From assembly GCF_011493005.1 (NCBI RefSeq), contig NZ_CP049156.1:124001-188000 (forward strand): a stretch of 64,000 bases of DNA, read 5' to 3'. Below are positions 45,643 through 54,410 of the stretch, one piece after another (position 1 is the stretch's first letter; every line of letters begins with the position of its first letter). A model generated the notes under the pieces. That model searched no databases and was not told where the DNA came from. It was given only the letters and a program-made list of their open reading frames with translations. A program made the position numbers and the translations under genes. The DNA comes from Caballeronia sp. SBC1 (GTDB taxonomy: Bacteria; Pseudomonadota; Gammaproteobacteria; Burkholderiales; Burkholderiaceae).

Positions 45643-46238
45643 GCGTTTGACCCCTTCGGCATCACAACAATGGTCGCGCTCGCCTTGACCATGATCTCGC
45701 CGTCCTGGTTCAGCGCCTGGCCTTCCAGCTTCACGAGATCGCCGTTCAAGCTCGGCTTCCAGTGCGCTTCAGTAACTTGCCAGCTCATCGCGAGCACGTC
45801 GTTCGCCTTGACTGCGCGCACGAGCTTGATGCCGAATTCAAGGCCGAGCGCCTGGGCGTAGGCGGAAAAATGCGTGGCGAGCATCGCCATCAAATGCGCC
45901 GTGGGTTGCGTGCCCGATGCGATCAGCGACCCGAAGCGGCTGGCTTCGGCATAGGCATCGTCGTGATGCAGCGGGTTTTGATCGTTCACCAGTGTGGCGA
46001 ACGACTTGATGGAGTCGGGCGGCAACGCCAGCGTGGCGGTGACACGCTCACCGATGCGCACCACACGCGGCCCTTTTTTCCGCGCTTCCGCTTGCGTCAG
46101 AACTATCGCCCGTTGCGTGTCATTGAAGGAAGACCAGCCCGCTATTTCATCGATCGTACGAAAACAGCCGTCGCAAAGCCCCGTCGATGGATTCATCCGG
46201 CATACATCGATACACGGCGATGTGACGGCCTCAGTCAT
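45639..46238 (-). CDS. Fusion protein: DUF1289 plus MaoC-like hotdog domain
   Basis: 199 residues from the ATG at 46238, overlapping the YbaK stop by one base (TGATG). Residues 1-50 are a DUF1289 cysteine module (SPCIDVCRMNPSTGLCDGC, four Cys). Residues 60-195 are a MaoC/hotdog dehydratase domain (FATLVNDQNPLHHDDAYAEASRFGSLIASG, containing the hydratase Asp/His). Putative enoyl-CoA hydratase or thioester enzyme with a small metal-binding head. It is coupled to genes on both sides. Confidence 0.86.
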   Translation of the reverse strand: MTEAVTSPCIDVCRMNPSTGLCDGCFRTIDEIAGWSSFNDTQRAIVLTQAEARKKGPRVVRIGERVTATLALPPDSIKSFATLVNDQNPLHHDDAYAEASRFGSLIASGTQPTAHLMAMLATHFSAYAQALGLEFGIKLVRAVKANDVLAMSWQVTEAHWKPSLNGDLVKLEGQALNQDGEIMVKASATIVVMPKGSNA

Positions 46239-46738
46239 CACGCAGTCTCGCGCAATGCGACATCGGCGATGGGTGCGCCCGTCAGCGCGACCAGCTCCTC
46301 CGGCGTCAGGTTGAACACCGCGTGCGGATGACCGGCGGCAGCCCAGAGGCTGTCGAGCGCGAGCAGGTCTTCATCGATCAGCGTCAGCGGCGTGGTGGCA
46401 TGGCCGATCGGGCACACGCCGCCGATTGCGTAGCCGGTTTTCTCGCGGACGAACTTGGCGTCCGCGCGGGCGAGTTCGCCTACGCGCTCGGCCACTTTTT
46501 TCTCGTCCACACGATTCACGCCGCTGGCAATCACGAGCACCGGCGCATCGTCTTTCTTGCGGCGAAACAGGATCGATTTGGCGATTTGCGCGACTGAGCA
46601 ACCAAGGCCAGCGGCTGCTTCAGCGGATGTTTTCCCGGTTTCGGCGAGCATTACAACGGGGCTGGCGTGTCCGCGTTCCTGCAGCAGCATCGCCACGCGG
46701 CGAGCAGATTCGGGCAAGGCGTCGAGTGTTTCATTCAT
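46238..46738 (-). CDS. YbaK/ProX-type aminoacyl-tRNA deacylase
   Basis: 166 residues from the ATG at 46738. Family motifs: TSAEAAAGLGCSVAQIAKSILFRR (the conserved Lys), VLVIASGVNRVDEKKVAE, TGYAIGGVCPIGH and PHAVFNLTPEELVALTG. It clears misacylated tRNA (Cys- or Ala-tRNAPro). It lies 31 bp after the HMG-CoA lyase gene and is coupled to the MaoC fusion downstream. Confidence 0.92.
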   Translation of the reverse strand: MNETLDALPESARRVAMLLQERGHASPVVMLAETGKTSAEAAAGLGCSVAQIAKSILFRRKKDDAPVLVIASGVNRVDEKKVAERVGELARADAKFVREKTGYAIGGVCPIGHATTPLTLIDEDLLALDSLWAAAGHPHAVFNLTPEELVALTGAPIADVALRETA

Positions 46739-46769
46739 CGTGTTTTTATCCAAAGTAACAAGCCGATCA

Positions 46770-47693
46770 TCAAACGCAGGGCGCCACACCGTCGCGTTTT
46801 TTCGCGAGCAATGCACGTCCCACTCGCGACGCGCTCGGCTTGCCGATTGCACGCGAAATGAAGTCGCCGATTTCCACGAGTTGATCGAGATCAACGCCGG
46901 TTTGAATACCAAGGCCATTCAGCAGAAAGATCACGTCCTCGGTCGCGACGTTGCCGGTCGCGCCTTTCGCGTACGGACAACCGCCGAGTCCCGCCACGGA
47001 GGCGTGGAAAATCTCGATGCCTTCCTGCAGCGACGCGTAGATATTCGCCACCGCCTGACCGTAGGTATCGTGGAAATGGCCGGAAAGGCGTTCGCGCGGG
47101 AACACCTTCGATACCGCCGCCATCACGTCGCGCGTGCGGCCCGCAGTGCCCACGCCGATGGTGTCGGCAATATCGATTTCATCGCAGCCGAGCGCCTTCA
47201 TGCGCTGCACGACATCGACCACGGCTTCGACCGGCACATCGCCTTGGTATGGACAACCCAGCGCACACGAAATGCTGCCGCGCACGCGCAAGCCCGCTTC
47301 TTTCGCCGCCTTCGCGACGGGTTCGAAGCGCGCGATGCTTTCCGCAATGCTGCAGTTGATGTTCTTCTGCGAGAACGCTTCGCTGGCCGCACCGAAGATG
47401 ACGATTTCATCGACTTTCGCGTCCAGCGCTGCTTCGAAGCCGCGCAGGTTCGGCGTGAGCGCCGAGTAAATCGTGCCCGGACGCCGCTCGATGCCGGCCA
47501 TCACAGCCGCACAGTCGGCCATTTGCGGCACCCATTTCGGCGAGACGAACGATGCCGATTCCACGTTCTGCAAACCCGCGTTTGCCAGCCGGTTCACCAG
47601 TTCGATCTTGACCTCAGTTGCAACGAATTCCTTCTCGTTTTGCAGGCCGTCGCGCGGTCCCACTTCGACGATTTTTACTTTGGCCGGTAGCAT
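46770..47693 (-). CDS. Hydroxymethylglutaryl-CoA lyase
   Basis: 307 residues. HMGL-like TIM barrel: KIVEVGPRDGLQNEKEF (Arg, Asp), ALTPNLRGFEAA, SISCALGCPYQGDV, FHDTYGQAVANIYASL (metal His-Asp) and the signature GLGGCPYAKGATGNVATEDV with the catalytic Cys. It splits HMG-CoA into acetoacetate and acetyl-CoA, the last step of leucine breakdown. A methylglutaconyl-CoA hydratase gene (55835) and a thiolase gene (62763) are elsewhere in the window. Confidence 0.95.
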   Translation of the reverse strand: MLPAKVKIVEVGPRDGLQNEKEFVATEVKIELVNRLANAGLQNVESASFVSPKWVPQMADCAAVMAGIERRPGTIYSALTPNLRGFEAALDAKVDEIVIFGAASEAFSQKNINCSIAESIARFEPVAKAAKEAGLRVRGSISCALGCPYQGDVPVEAVVDVVQRMKALGCDEIDIADTIGVGTAGRTRDVMAAVSKVFPRERLSGHFHDTYGQAVANIYASLQEGIEIFHASVAGLGGCPYAKGATGNVATEDVIFLLNGLGIQTGVDLDQLVEIGDFISRAIGKPSASRVGRALLAKKRDGVAPCV

Positions 47694-47729
47694 GCCTGTC
47701 TCCTTTGAATACGTGTCTGTCTTCGCGGC

Positions 47730-47762
47730 TCGATAACATTTCGATAAGCCTTCGATAACCCT
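47730..47762. repeat. Three 11-bp tandem repeats
   Basis: TCGATAACATT, TCGATAAGCCT and TCGATAACCCT in exact 11-bp register, between the ghrA stop and the HMG-CoA lyase start. A helical-turn spacing on one face of DNA; could be regulatory or a slippage product. Confidence 0.6.
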
Positions 47763-48703
47763 TAATACCCGCGTTTCACATCGACTATGCCGGATATCGG
47801 CTCGCCGCGCGTGAGCGCCAAGATCTTGCCCGCGACCTGCTCCGTGCTTTCCTCGCGCAGCGTTTCGGCGGAGATATGCGGCGTGATCGTGAGGCGCGGC
47901 GTGTTCCAGAACGGATGATTGTCCGGCAACGGTTCGGTGTGAAAGACATCGAGTGTTGCGGCGGCGATCTGGCCGGTTTGCATGGCGTGGAGCAAATCAT
48001 CGTCCACCAGATGCCCGCCGCGCGCCAGGTTGACGAGATACGCGCCCGGTGCGAGCCGTTCGAACGTGCGCCGGTTCAGAATGCCTTCGGTGTCCGGTGT
48101 ATGTGGCAGCAGGTTGATGAGCACCCTTGTGCCGTCGAGGAAGGTGTCGAACTGTTCGTCGCCGGCGAAAGTCTTGACGCCTTCCACATCCCGCTTGGTA
48201 CGGCTGAAACCGCGCACCGGCATGCCGAATGCCGTCAGCGCCTGCGCGACTCGCGCGCCGAGAACGCCCATGCCCAGCACGCCGACCGTGAAGTCCTTCA
48301 GCGCGTAGGGCGGTAGTTTTTGCCAGCGATGTTCGCGCTGGAGCGCATCGTATTCGTCCAGACGGCGCAGGTAGCGCAGCACCGTGTGGGTTGCGTACTC
48401 GACCATCTGGTGGCCCATGCCGCTGTCTTCCAGGCGCACGAGCAGCGCGTTTGGCGGCAGTGTGCCGGGCTGCTTGCGTTCGATTTCAAGGATCGCATCA
48501 ACACCCGCGCCCAGATTGAACACCGCCTTCAGATCCGGCCGGTTCGCGAACAACTCCGGCGGCGCGCGCCAGACGACCGCGTAGTCGGCAGGGGCGGTGT
48601 CGCCGGGTTGCCACAGGCGGACATCGGCGCCGGGAAGCGCGCGGGTTAGATCGGCAAGCCAGAGCGAGGCTTCGGTGTGGTGTTCGTACAGAATGATCTT
48701 CAT
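47762..48703 (-). CDS. ghrA: Glyoxylate/hydroxypyruvate reductase A
   Basis: 313 residues, the E. coli GhrA length (312). D-2-hydroxyacid dehydrogenase: NAD(P) loop TVGVLGMGVLGARVAQAL, catalytic Arg in VNLARGGHLVDDDLL, Glu in LDVFHTEPLPDNHPFW and His in ITPHISAET. Reduces glyoxylate to glycolate and hydroxypyruvate to glycerate. It is upstream of HMG-CoA lyase on the same strand (68-bp gap with tandem repeats), possibly cotranscribed. Confidence 0.93.
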   Translation of the reverse strand: MKIILYEHHTEASLWLADLTRALPGADVRLWQPGDTAPADYAVVWRAPPELFANRPDLKAVFNLGAGVDAILEIERKQPGTLPPNALLVRLEDSGMGHQMVEYATHTVLRYLRRLDEYDALQREHRWQKLPPYALKDFTVGVLGMGVLGARVAQALTAFGMPVRGFSRTKRDVEGVKTFAGDEQFDTFLDGTRVLINLLPHTPDTEGILNRRTFERLAPGAYLVNLARGGHLVDDDLLHAMQTGQIAAATLDVFHTEPLPDNHPFWNTPRLTITPHISAETLREESTEQVAGKILALTRGEPISGIVDVKRGY

Positions 48704-48966
48704 CGGTGGCTCGTGTTCACAGAGATAGGGCGCGCAGATTGAGCGTTGAATTGTGTCCGAAATTAAGCCTATTTTACGGTTTCGCCGTGGTTTCGCCGGT
48801 TTCGTCGATTAACACGCGCAGCGCCGGGGACTACGCCACCTCCACGCCACGGATTCCGCCCGATTGCCGCCGATAACCAAATGACGAAAACTTGGTTCGC
48901 GCCGACGCGCTTACGCAGCAGAATTGTTCCTCACCATGCCGGCTACGAGCTGGCAGCGAGGTTCAC

Positions 48967-49587
48967 ATGAGTTCATGCAGCACGTCCGCGTGGCCGCCCC
49001 GGCTCGTCACCGTGCCGGGTTTGCACGGCAGCGAGGGCGCGCATTGGCAAACGTGGCTGGAACGTCAGTTGCCGAAATCACGACGCGTCGAGCAGGACGA
49101 CTGGGACGCGCCTCGACTGGACGCGTGGGCGCACTCCGTCGCGGATACGGTGGCGAGCGTTCGTGGTCCCGTCATTCTTGCCGCGCATAGTTTCGGTTGC
49201 CTTGCCGCTGCGCACGCGATCGCACAAGGGCTGACCGGCAACGCGGTGGCCGGCGTGCTGTTTGTCGCGCCCGCCAGCCCGGACAAGTTCCGGTTCGCCG
49301 GTGCGTTCGAGCCGCGCCGACTTGCGGTGCCGTCGGTGCTGATCGCGAGCATGACTGATCCGTGGATGCCCTTCGACCAGGCGATGCGCCTCGCGAGTCA
49401 ACTTGGCAGCGCGTTCGTGAACCTTGGCGATTCCGGGCACATCAACACGGCGGCGGGGTTCGGCCCGTGGCCGCGCGCAAAATATTTCGTCGATACCTTG
49501 ATTCATTGCGCAGCCCCGGCGCATTTCGCGGAGCAACCCGACGTGTTCGACCGCTTCGGGCACTTCGAACAGGCGGCTTATGGATGA
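48967..49587 (+). CDS. RBBP9/YdeN family serine hydrolase
   Basis: 206 residues from the ATG at 48967 (GAGG 5 bases upstream). Compact alpha/beta hydrolase: VTVPGLHGSEGAHWQTWLE start, nucleophile Ser in LAAHSFGCLAAAH, Asp in ASMTDPWMPFD, His in GDSGHINTAAGFGPWP. The family has uncertain substrates (amino-acid or peptide esters). It precedes the sulfate-binding protein gene by 84 bp on the same strand. Confidence 0.9.
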   Translation: MSSCSTSAWPPRLVTVPGLHGSEGAHWQTWLERQLPKSRRVEQDDWDAPRLDAWAHSVADTVASVRGPVILAAHSFGCLAAAHAIAQGLTGNAVAGVLFVAPASPDKFRFAGAFEPRRLAVPSVLIASMTDPWMPFDQAMRLASQLGSAFVNLGDSGHINTAAGFGPWPRAKYFVDTLIHCAAPAHFAEQPDVFDRFGHFEQAAYG

Positions 49588-49671
49588 GTTGTCCGATGCA
49601 TTCCAGTGCCGGCTTTTCGATAGAATCGCCGCTTCGCAGCGGTTTGCACTATTCGAAGAATCGGGGGATGT

Positions 49672-50679
49672 ATGGCGGGTTTGAAGCATTGGGCAGCGAT
49701 CGCGGCGCTGAGTTTCGCTACGTTCAGCACGTTCGCTCACGCGGATACGGCGTTGCTCAACGTCTCGTATGACGTCACGCGCGAGTTGTACAAGGACATC
49801 GATACCGCGTTTATCGCCGACTATAAGCAGAAGACCGGCCAGACACTTTCCGTGCGCCAGTCGCATGGGGCGTCGAGCGCGCAGGCTTTGTCGGTGATGC
49901 AGGGTCTTCAGGCTGACGTGGTGACCATGAACCAGCCGAACGACATCGACTTGCTGGTCGAGCGCGGCGGCCTCGTACCCGCCAACTGGCGCACGCTTCT
50001 GCCGAATAACGCGGTGCCGTATACGACCACCATGGTGTTTCTGGTGCGCCATGGCAACCCTAAGAACATCAAGGACTGGAGCGACCTGGCGCGTCCCGGC
50101 GTGCAGGTCGTGATCGCGAATCCGAAGACATCGGGTAACGGGCGTTATGCGTATCTGGCGGCGTGGGGCTACAAGAAGCAGCAAGGCGCAACGGACAGCC
50201 AAGCGCAAGCGTTCGAGAAAGCCATCTTCAAGAACGTGCCGGTGCTGGATACGGGCGGTCGCGGCGCGACGACGACCTTCACGCAACGCGGTATTGGCGA
50301 TGTGCTGGTGACGTTCGAAAACGAGGTCGCGTTGATGAATGCGGGCGCGAGCGGAAAGGATTTCGACGCTGTGTATCCGTCGGTGAGTTTGTTAGCCGAG
50401 CCGCCGGTCGCGGTGGTTGCCAAGGTCGTGGACAAGCGCGGGACGCGCAAGGAAGCGCAGGCGTACCTGACGTATTTGTGGACACCGGCAGCGCAGGAAA
50501 TCATCGCGCAGCATCATCTGCGCCCGCGTAACGCCGAGGTGCTGGCGAAGCACGCAAGCGAATTCAAGCCGATCAAGACGTTCACGGTGGAGCAGGTTTT
50601 TGGCAACTGGCAGAAGGCGCAGCAAACCCATTTCTCCGATGGCGGCACGTTTGATCAGGTGATTGTGGATAAGAATTGA
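49672..50679 (+). CDS. sbp: Sulfate ABC transporter, periplasmic binding protein
   Basis: 335 residues. Signal peptide ends FSTFAHADT. Mature protein starts LLNVSYDVTRELYKDIDTAF and includes SHGASSAQALSVMQGLQADVVTMNQ, VIANPKTSGNGRYAYLAAWG and VTFENEVALMNAG, all standard for Sbp/CysP. It binds sulfate or thiosulfate for a CysTWA permease. That permease is normally adjacent but here the next genes are a toxin-antitoxin pair, so this receptor must use a permease encoded elsewhere. Confidence 0.95.
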   Translation: MAGLKHWAAIAALSFATFSTFAHADTALLNVSYDVTRELYKDIDTAFIADYKQKTGQTLSVRQSHGASSAQALSVMQGLQADVVTMNQPNDIDLLVERGGLVPANWRTLLPNNAVPYTTTMVFLVRHGNPKNIKDWSDLARPGVQVVIANPKTSGNGRYAYLAAWGYKKQQGATDSQAQAFEKAIFKNVPVLDTGGRGATTTFTQRGIGDVLVTFENEVALMNAGASGKDFDAVYPSVSLLAEPPVAVVAKVVDKRGTRKEAQAYLTYLWTPAAQEIIAQHHLRPRNAEVLAKHASEFKPIKTFTVEQVFGNWQKAQQTHFSDGGTFDQVIVDKN

Positions 50680-50707
50680 GGGGAGATAAGTTCGCCCTAC
50701 CGCGACC

Positions 50708-50736
50708 TTGGAGATTTTCCCGAAATGAGCTAAACT
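50708..50736 (+). promoter_or_regulatory. Promoter of the mazEF-type pair
   Basis: TTGGAG and TAAACT separated by exactly 17 bp, 24 bp before the antitoxin ATG, directly followed by the palindromic operator. Confidence 0.6.
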
Positions 50737-50750
50737 CGTTACATGTAACG
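50737..50750. promoter_or_regulatory. Palindromic operator CGTTACATGTAACG
   Basis: Perfect 14-bp palindrome between the -10 box and the GGAGG ribosome site of the antitoxin gene. Position and symmetry fit autorepression by the antitoxin or toxin-antitoxin complex. Confidence 0.65.
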
Positions 50751-50759
50751 GAGGATGTA

Positions 50760-50972
50760 ATGAGGCAAAATGTTGCTGAACGAGTAGGAAAGCGCCGCGC
50801 GGCGTTGCGCGCAGCGGGGCTTCGCCCAGTCCAAATTTGGGTGCCTGACACGCGGCGCGAAGGTTTTGCAGAGGAGTGCCGCCGTCAGTCTTTGCTGTTA
50901 CGCGAGGACTCACAGGAAACTGAGATTCTCGATTTTATTGAAGCCAGTATGGACACGAAGGGCTGGGAGTGA
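50760..50972 (+). CDS. MazE-type antitoxin (DUF3018)
   Basis: 70 residues; ATG with GGAGG 5-6 bases upstream. Family signature: RRAALRAAGLRPVQIWVPDTRREGF in the N-terminal DNA-binding part; an acidic C-terminal tail (EDSQETEILDFIEASMD) likely wraps the toxin. DUF3018 proteins are the usual partners of MazF/PemK toxins in this configuration. Stop overlaps the toxin GTG start by 4 bases. Confidence 0.92.
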   Translation: MRQNVAERVGKRRAALRAAGLRPVQIWVPDTRREGFAEECRRQSLLLREDSQETEILDFIEASMDTKGWE

Positions 50973-51292
50973 GGCGCGGCGACCTGGTTACCGTTTCAGT
51001 TCAAGGTAACTACGGCAAACCGCGCCCCGCTCTCATCGTGCAATCGGATCTGTTTTCAGAGCATGGTTCAGTAACGGTTCTGTTGCTGACGAGCGAGTTG
51101 CGCGACACGCCGCTATTTCGTGTGGCTATCGAGCCTGACGAAATCAATCAACTGTCTAAACGGTCACAAGTAATGGTTGACAAAGCAGTCACCATGCCGC
51201 GGGAAAAGCTCGGTGAAGTGTTCGGGCGGCTCGAAGGAGAGCTCATGATAAGTGTGAATCGTGCAATGGCCGTGTTTCTGGGAATTGCATAA
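50969..51292 (+). CDS. MazF/PemK-type mRNA interferase toxin
   Basis: 107 residues from a GTG inside the antitoxin stop (GTGA). Classical start RRGDLVTVSVQGNYGKPRPALIVQ with the catalytic Arg in KPRPALI and later Ser/Thr-rich strand (VTVLLLTSELRD), then SQVMVDKAVTMPREKLGEVFG. It cleaves RNA when the antitoxin is lost. The non-ATG start should keep toxin below antitoxin level. Confidence 0.93.
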   Translation: MRRGDLVTVSVQGNYGKPRPALIVQSDLFSEHGSVTVLLLTSELRDTPLFRVAIEPDEINQLSKRSQVMVDKAVTMPREKLGEVFGRLEGELMISVNRAMAVFLGIA

Positions 51293-51323
51293 CAGCAATC
51301 CACAGTTGGACTGATGAAAATGC

Positions 51324-51350
51324 AAAAGCCCCGAAGTATCGGGGCTTTTT
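51324..51350. terminator. Bidirectional terminator between mazF and bioB
   Basis: AAAAGCCCCGA / TCGGGGCTTTT around AGTA, between convergent genes, T-runs both ways. Confidence 0.92.
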
Positions 51351-51370
51351 GCTGCCACTTCACCAACTCG

Positions 51371-52432
51371 TCACTGTACCTGCGCATGCCCGCACTTAAC
51401 CTCGCAAGCCTCGGCCGCTTGCATCTGCTGCGACGCTTCCGCGCGCATCCCCAACCGCTCCAGCAATTTCCGGTCGGCTTCAGCTTGCGGGTTGCTCGTT
51501 GTCAGCAACTGGTCGCCGTAGAAAATCGAGTTCGCGCCGGCGAGGAAACACAGCGCCTGCAACGCTTCATCCATCTGCTCGCGTCCCGCCGATAACCGCA
51601 CCATCGCCTTGGGCATCGTGATGCGCGCAACCGCGATCGTGCGCACGAATTCGAACGGATCGAGCGGAGCCGTACCCGTCAGCGGTGTGCCTTCCACCTG
51701 CACCAGATTGTTGATAGGCACCGATTCCGGATACGGCTCCATGTTCGCCAGCTGCGTGATCAGCCCAGCCCGTTCACGCCGCGTTTCGCCCATGCCAACA
51801 ATGCCGCCGCAACATACGTTGATGCCTGCATCGCGGACGTGTTCGAGCGTATCCAGACGATCCTGGTACGTACGCGTCGAGATGATCTGCCCGTAGAACT
51901 CTGGCGATGTATCGAGGTTGTGGTTGTAGTAATCCAGCCCGGCATCGCGCAGACGTGTCGCCTGATGCGCTTCCAGCATGCCGAGCGTCACGCAGGTTTC
52001 CAGGCCCATGGCCTTCACGCCGCGAATCATGTCGGCGATCGGTTCCAGATGCTGGTCCTTCGGATTGCGCCACGCCGCGCCCATGCAGAAACGCGTCGCG
52101 CCGTTCGCCTTGGCGATTTCGGCGGCCTTCAAAACTTCATCGACGGCCATCAGCTTGTCGGCCTTCAACCCCGTGTCGTGATGCGACGACTGCGGGCAAT
52201 ACGCGCAATCTTCCGGGCAACCGCCGGTCTTGATCGACAGCAGCGTGGAGAGCTGGACCGTGTTGGCATCGAAGTGTTCGCGATGCACGGCCTGCGCACG
52301 AAACATCAAGTCGTTGAACGGCAGGTCGTACAGCGCGACGATATCCGCCACGCGCCAGCGCGCCAGCGTTTGCGGTGCAGCGGGTTGAGCGGCGGGTTGA
52401 GTCGCGTTGTCAGTAGATTGCACTTGCGTCAT
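51371..52432 (-). CDS. bioB: Biotin synthase
   Basis: 353 residues. Radical-SAM cluster motif in [21 protein letters not shown], with ARFNDLMF-type N-terminus ([16 protein letters not shown]), [11 protein letters not shown] and [17 protein letters not shown]. Inserts sulfur into dethiobiotin. Last gene of the leftward bioA-F-D-B run, 35 bp after bioD. Confidence 0.97.
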   Translation of the reverse strand: MTQVQSTDNATQPAAQPAAPQTLARWRVADIVALYDLPFNDLMFRAQAVHREHFDANTVQLSTLLSIKTGGCPEDCAYCPQSSHHDTGLKADKLMAVDEVLKAAEIAKANGATRFCMGAAWRNPKDQHLEPIADMIRGVKAMGLETCVTLGMLEAHQATRLRDAGLDYYNHNLDTSPEFYGQIISTRTYQDRLDTLEHVRDAGINVCCGGIVGMGETRRERAGLITQLANMEPYPESVPINNLVQVEGTPLTGTAPLDPFEFVRTIAVARITMPKAMVRLSAGREQMDEALQALCFLAGANSIFYGDQLLTTSNPQAEADRKLLERLGMRAEASQQMQAAEACEVKCGHAQVQ

Positions 52433-52467
52433 GTGAGGATCCTTTTCGTTTTGCAGATAACGATAAT

Positions 52468-53193
52468 TTACTGGCCCGCGCCGGCTGAACGAAGCGTGTC
52501 CAGCAGCAGGGAGGTATCTAGATAAGCCATAGCCGCGCGAGCGTCCGGCGGCGTAAGGCGGGGAATTGTGCCGAGGAGGGGCGCGTTGAATTGACTGTCC
52601 AGCCGCAACCGGATTGCTTCGATGTTCTCAGCAGGAAACAGCATGGCGGGATCGATCTGGTTAGCCACCCAGCCCACCAGATGCAGTCCCCGTGCTGCTA
52701 TAGCCTCAGCGCTCAGCAACGCGTGGCTGATGCAGCCAAGCCGCATGCCGACCACGAGCACGACCGGCAGGTTCAACGCGAAGGCGAGGTCGGCGGTATC
52801 GTGGACATCGGTGAGCGGCACGCGGAATCCGCCCACGCCTTCCACCACGACCACGTCCGCTTGTTGCACGGCGAACTTGTGCGCTTCCACGATCCGCGCA
52901 ATATCTAGCGACACGTTCTCGCGGGCTGCCGCAATGTGCGGCGCGGCGGCTTCCTTCAGCAGGAACGGCGTGCGTATCAATGGCGGCAGCGCAACGTTCG
53001 CGGCGGCATCGAGTTGATCGGCGTCTTCGTTGTGCCACTCGCCATCGCGTTCGAACGCTCCTGCCGCGATGGGTTTCATCGCGGCGGCACGCAAGCCGAG
53101 GGCGGCAAAGCCGTGCAGTAACGCAGCGGATACCAGTGTCTTGCCGATCTCGGTATCGGTGCCGGTGACGAAGAGTGAGAGTGGCGCGGTCAT
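52468..53193 (-). CDS. bioD: Dethiobiotin synthetase
   Basis: 241 residues. P-loop [20 protein letters not shown], then [24 protein letters not shown] and [15 protein letters not shown]-dependent closure of the ureido ring of 7,8-diaminopelargonate. Start overlaps the bioF stop by 4 bases (translational coupling). Confidence 0.96.
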   Translation of the reverse strand: MTAPLSLFVTGTDTEIGKTLVSAALLHGFAALGLRAAAMKPIAAGAFERDGEWHNEDADQLDAAANVALPPLIRTPFLLKEAAAPHIAAARENVSLDIARIVEAHKFAVQQADVVVVEGVGGFRVPLTDVHDTADLAFALNLPVVLVVGMRLGCISHALLSAEAIAARGLHLVGWVANQIDPAMLFPAENIEAIRLRLDSQFNAPLLGTIPRLTPPDARAAMAYLDTSLLLDTLRSAGAGQ

Positions 53194-54410
53194 GATCGAT
53201 TGCTCAAGGTTTGCAGTGCATCGTCGAGCTTCGCGAGGTCGTCGTGACTATGCGCCGCCGAAAGCGAAATGCGCAGGCGCGACGTCCCCGCCGGAACCGT
53301 CGGCGGCCGGATTGCTGGCACCCACATGTGGTATTCATCGAGGGCTGCAGCGAGCTTCAGCGTCTCTTCATTGCCGCCGATAATCAACGGTTGAACTGCC
53401 GTATGCGAATCCACGGGCGACCATCGCGTGCGCTTCAAAATGGCGCGCGTACTGTCGATCAGCGTAGCCAGATGCGCGCGCCGTTCATCGCCTTCCTGTC
53501 CACCGATAATCTCTAAACTGGCCGATACCGCATGCGCCACGGCCGGCCCCGATGCCGTCGTAAAGATATACGGCCGCGCGCGCTGCACGAACCATTCGAT
53601 CACCGTCTCATGCGCGATCACGAACGCGCCGGACACGCCTGCTGCCTTGCCCAACGTGCCAACGTACACGAGATGCGGCGAGCGCAACGCAGCCTCAGCC
53701 AACGCACCGCGGCCTTGCGGACCGAGCACGCCGAAGCCGTGCGCATCGTCTACCACCAGCCATGCGCCATGCCGCTCCGCCAACTCGAGCAACCGTGCGA
53801 GCGGGGCGATATCGCCGTCCATGCTGAAGACGGAATCCGTAACGATGATCTTCGTGCCGCCCTCATTCGCCGATGCCTCGAGCATGGCGTCGAGCGCTTG
53901 CGCGTCGGCATGAGGATAGATGCGAATTTGCGCACGCGACAAACGAGCGCCATCGATTAGCGATGCATGGTTCAACGCATCGCAGAACATCAGCGTGTCG
54001 CGGCCACCTGACGCGCCCAACGCGCCGAGCGTAGTCAGCGTCGCGAGATTCGCCATGTAGCCGGTGCTGAAATACAGCGCTCGCGCCTGGTCGACGAAAC
54101 CGCCGGAAAACGCTGCGAGATCGTCTTCAAGCTTCGCATGCGCGCGCGAATGGCCGCCGAGCAAATGCGATCCGCCGCTCCCCGCGCCATATTTTCGTGC
54201 GCCTTCCGCGAGTGCTTCGCGCAAGCTTTCGTGCGCTGCGAGCCCGAGATAATCGTTGCTCGCAAAGCCGATGATCTCGCGTCCGTCCACCGTCATGTGA
54301 GCGGCGCAGGCGCTGTCGGCAATGCGTCGGCGACGACGCAAACCGTTGCGCTCGATATCGGCGAGACCTTGTTTCAGGGACTCGAAAAGAGCGGGCGATG
54401 TATTGCTCAT
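53190..54410 (-). CDS. bioF: 8-amino-7-oxononanoate synthase
   Basis: 406 residues. PLP enzyme of the alpha-oxoamine synthase group: [59 protein letters not shown], and the PLP lysine in [14 protein letters not shown]. Condenses pimeloyl-ACP/CoA with alanine. Overlaps bioA by 4 bases upstream and bioD by 4 downstream. Confidence 0.96.
   Translation of the reverse strand: MSNTSPALFESLKQGLADIERNGLRRRRRIADSACAAHMTVDGREIIGFASNDYLGLAAHESLREALAEGARKYGAGSGGSHLLGGHSRAHAKLEDDLAAFSGGFVDQARALYFSTGYMANLATLTTLGALGASGGRDTLMFCDALNHASLIDGARLSRAQIRIYPHADAQALDAMLEASANEGGTKIIVTDSVFSMDGDIAPLARLLELAERHGAWLVVDDAHGFGVLGPQGRGALAEAALRSPHLVYVGTLGKAAGVSGAFVIAHETVIEWFVQRARPYIFTTASGPAVAHAVSASLEIIGGQEGDERRAHLATLIDSTRAILKRTRWSPVDSHTAVQPLIIGGNEETLKLAAALDEYHMWVPAIRPPTVPAGTSRLRISLSAAHSHDDLAKLDDALQTLSNRS

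Noticed and set aside
49078..50286. Minus-strand frame of 402 codons
   Set aside because: Antisense to the RBBP9-like and sbp genes; no recognisable motif.
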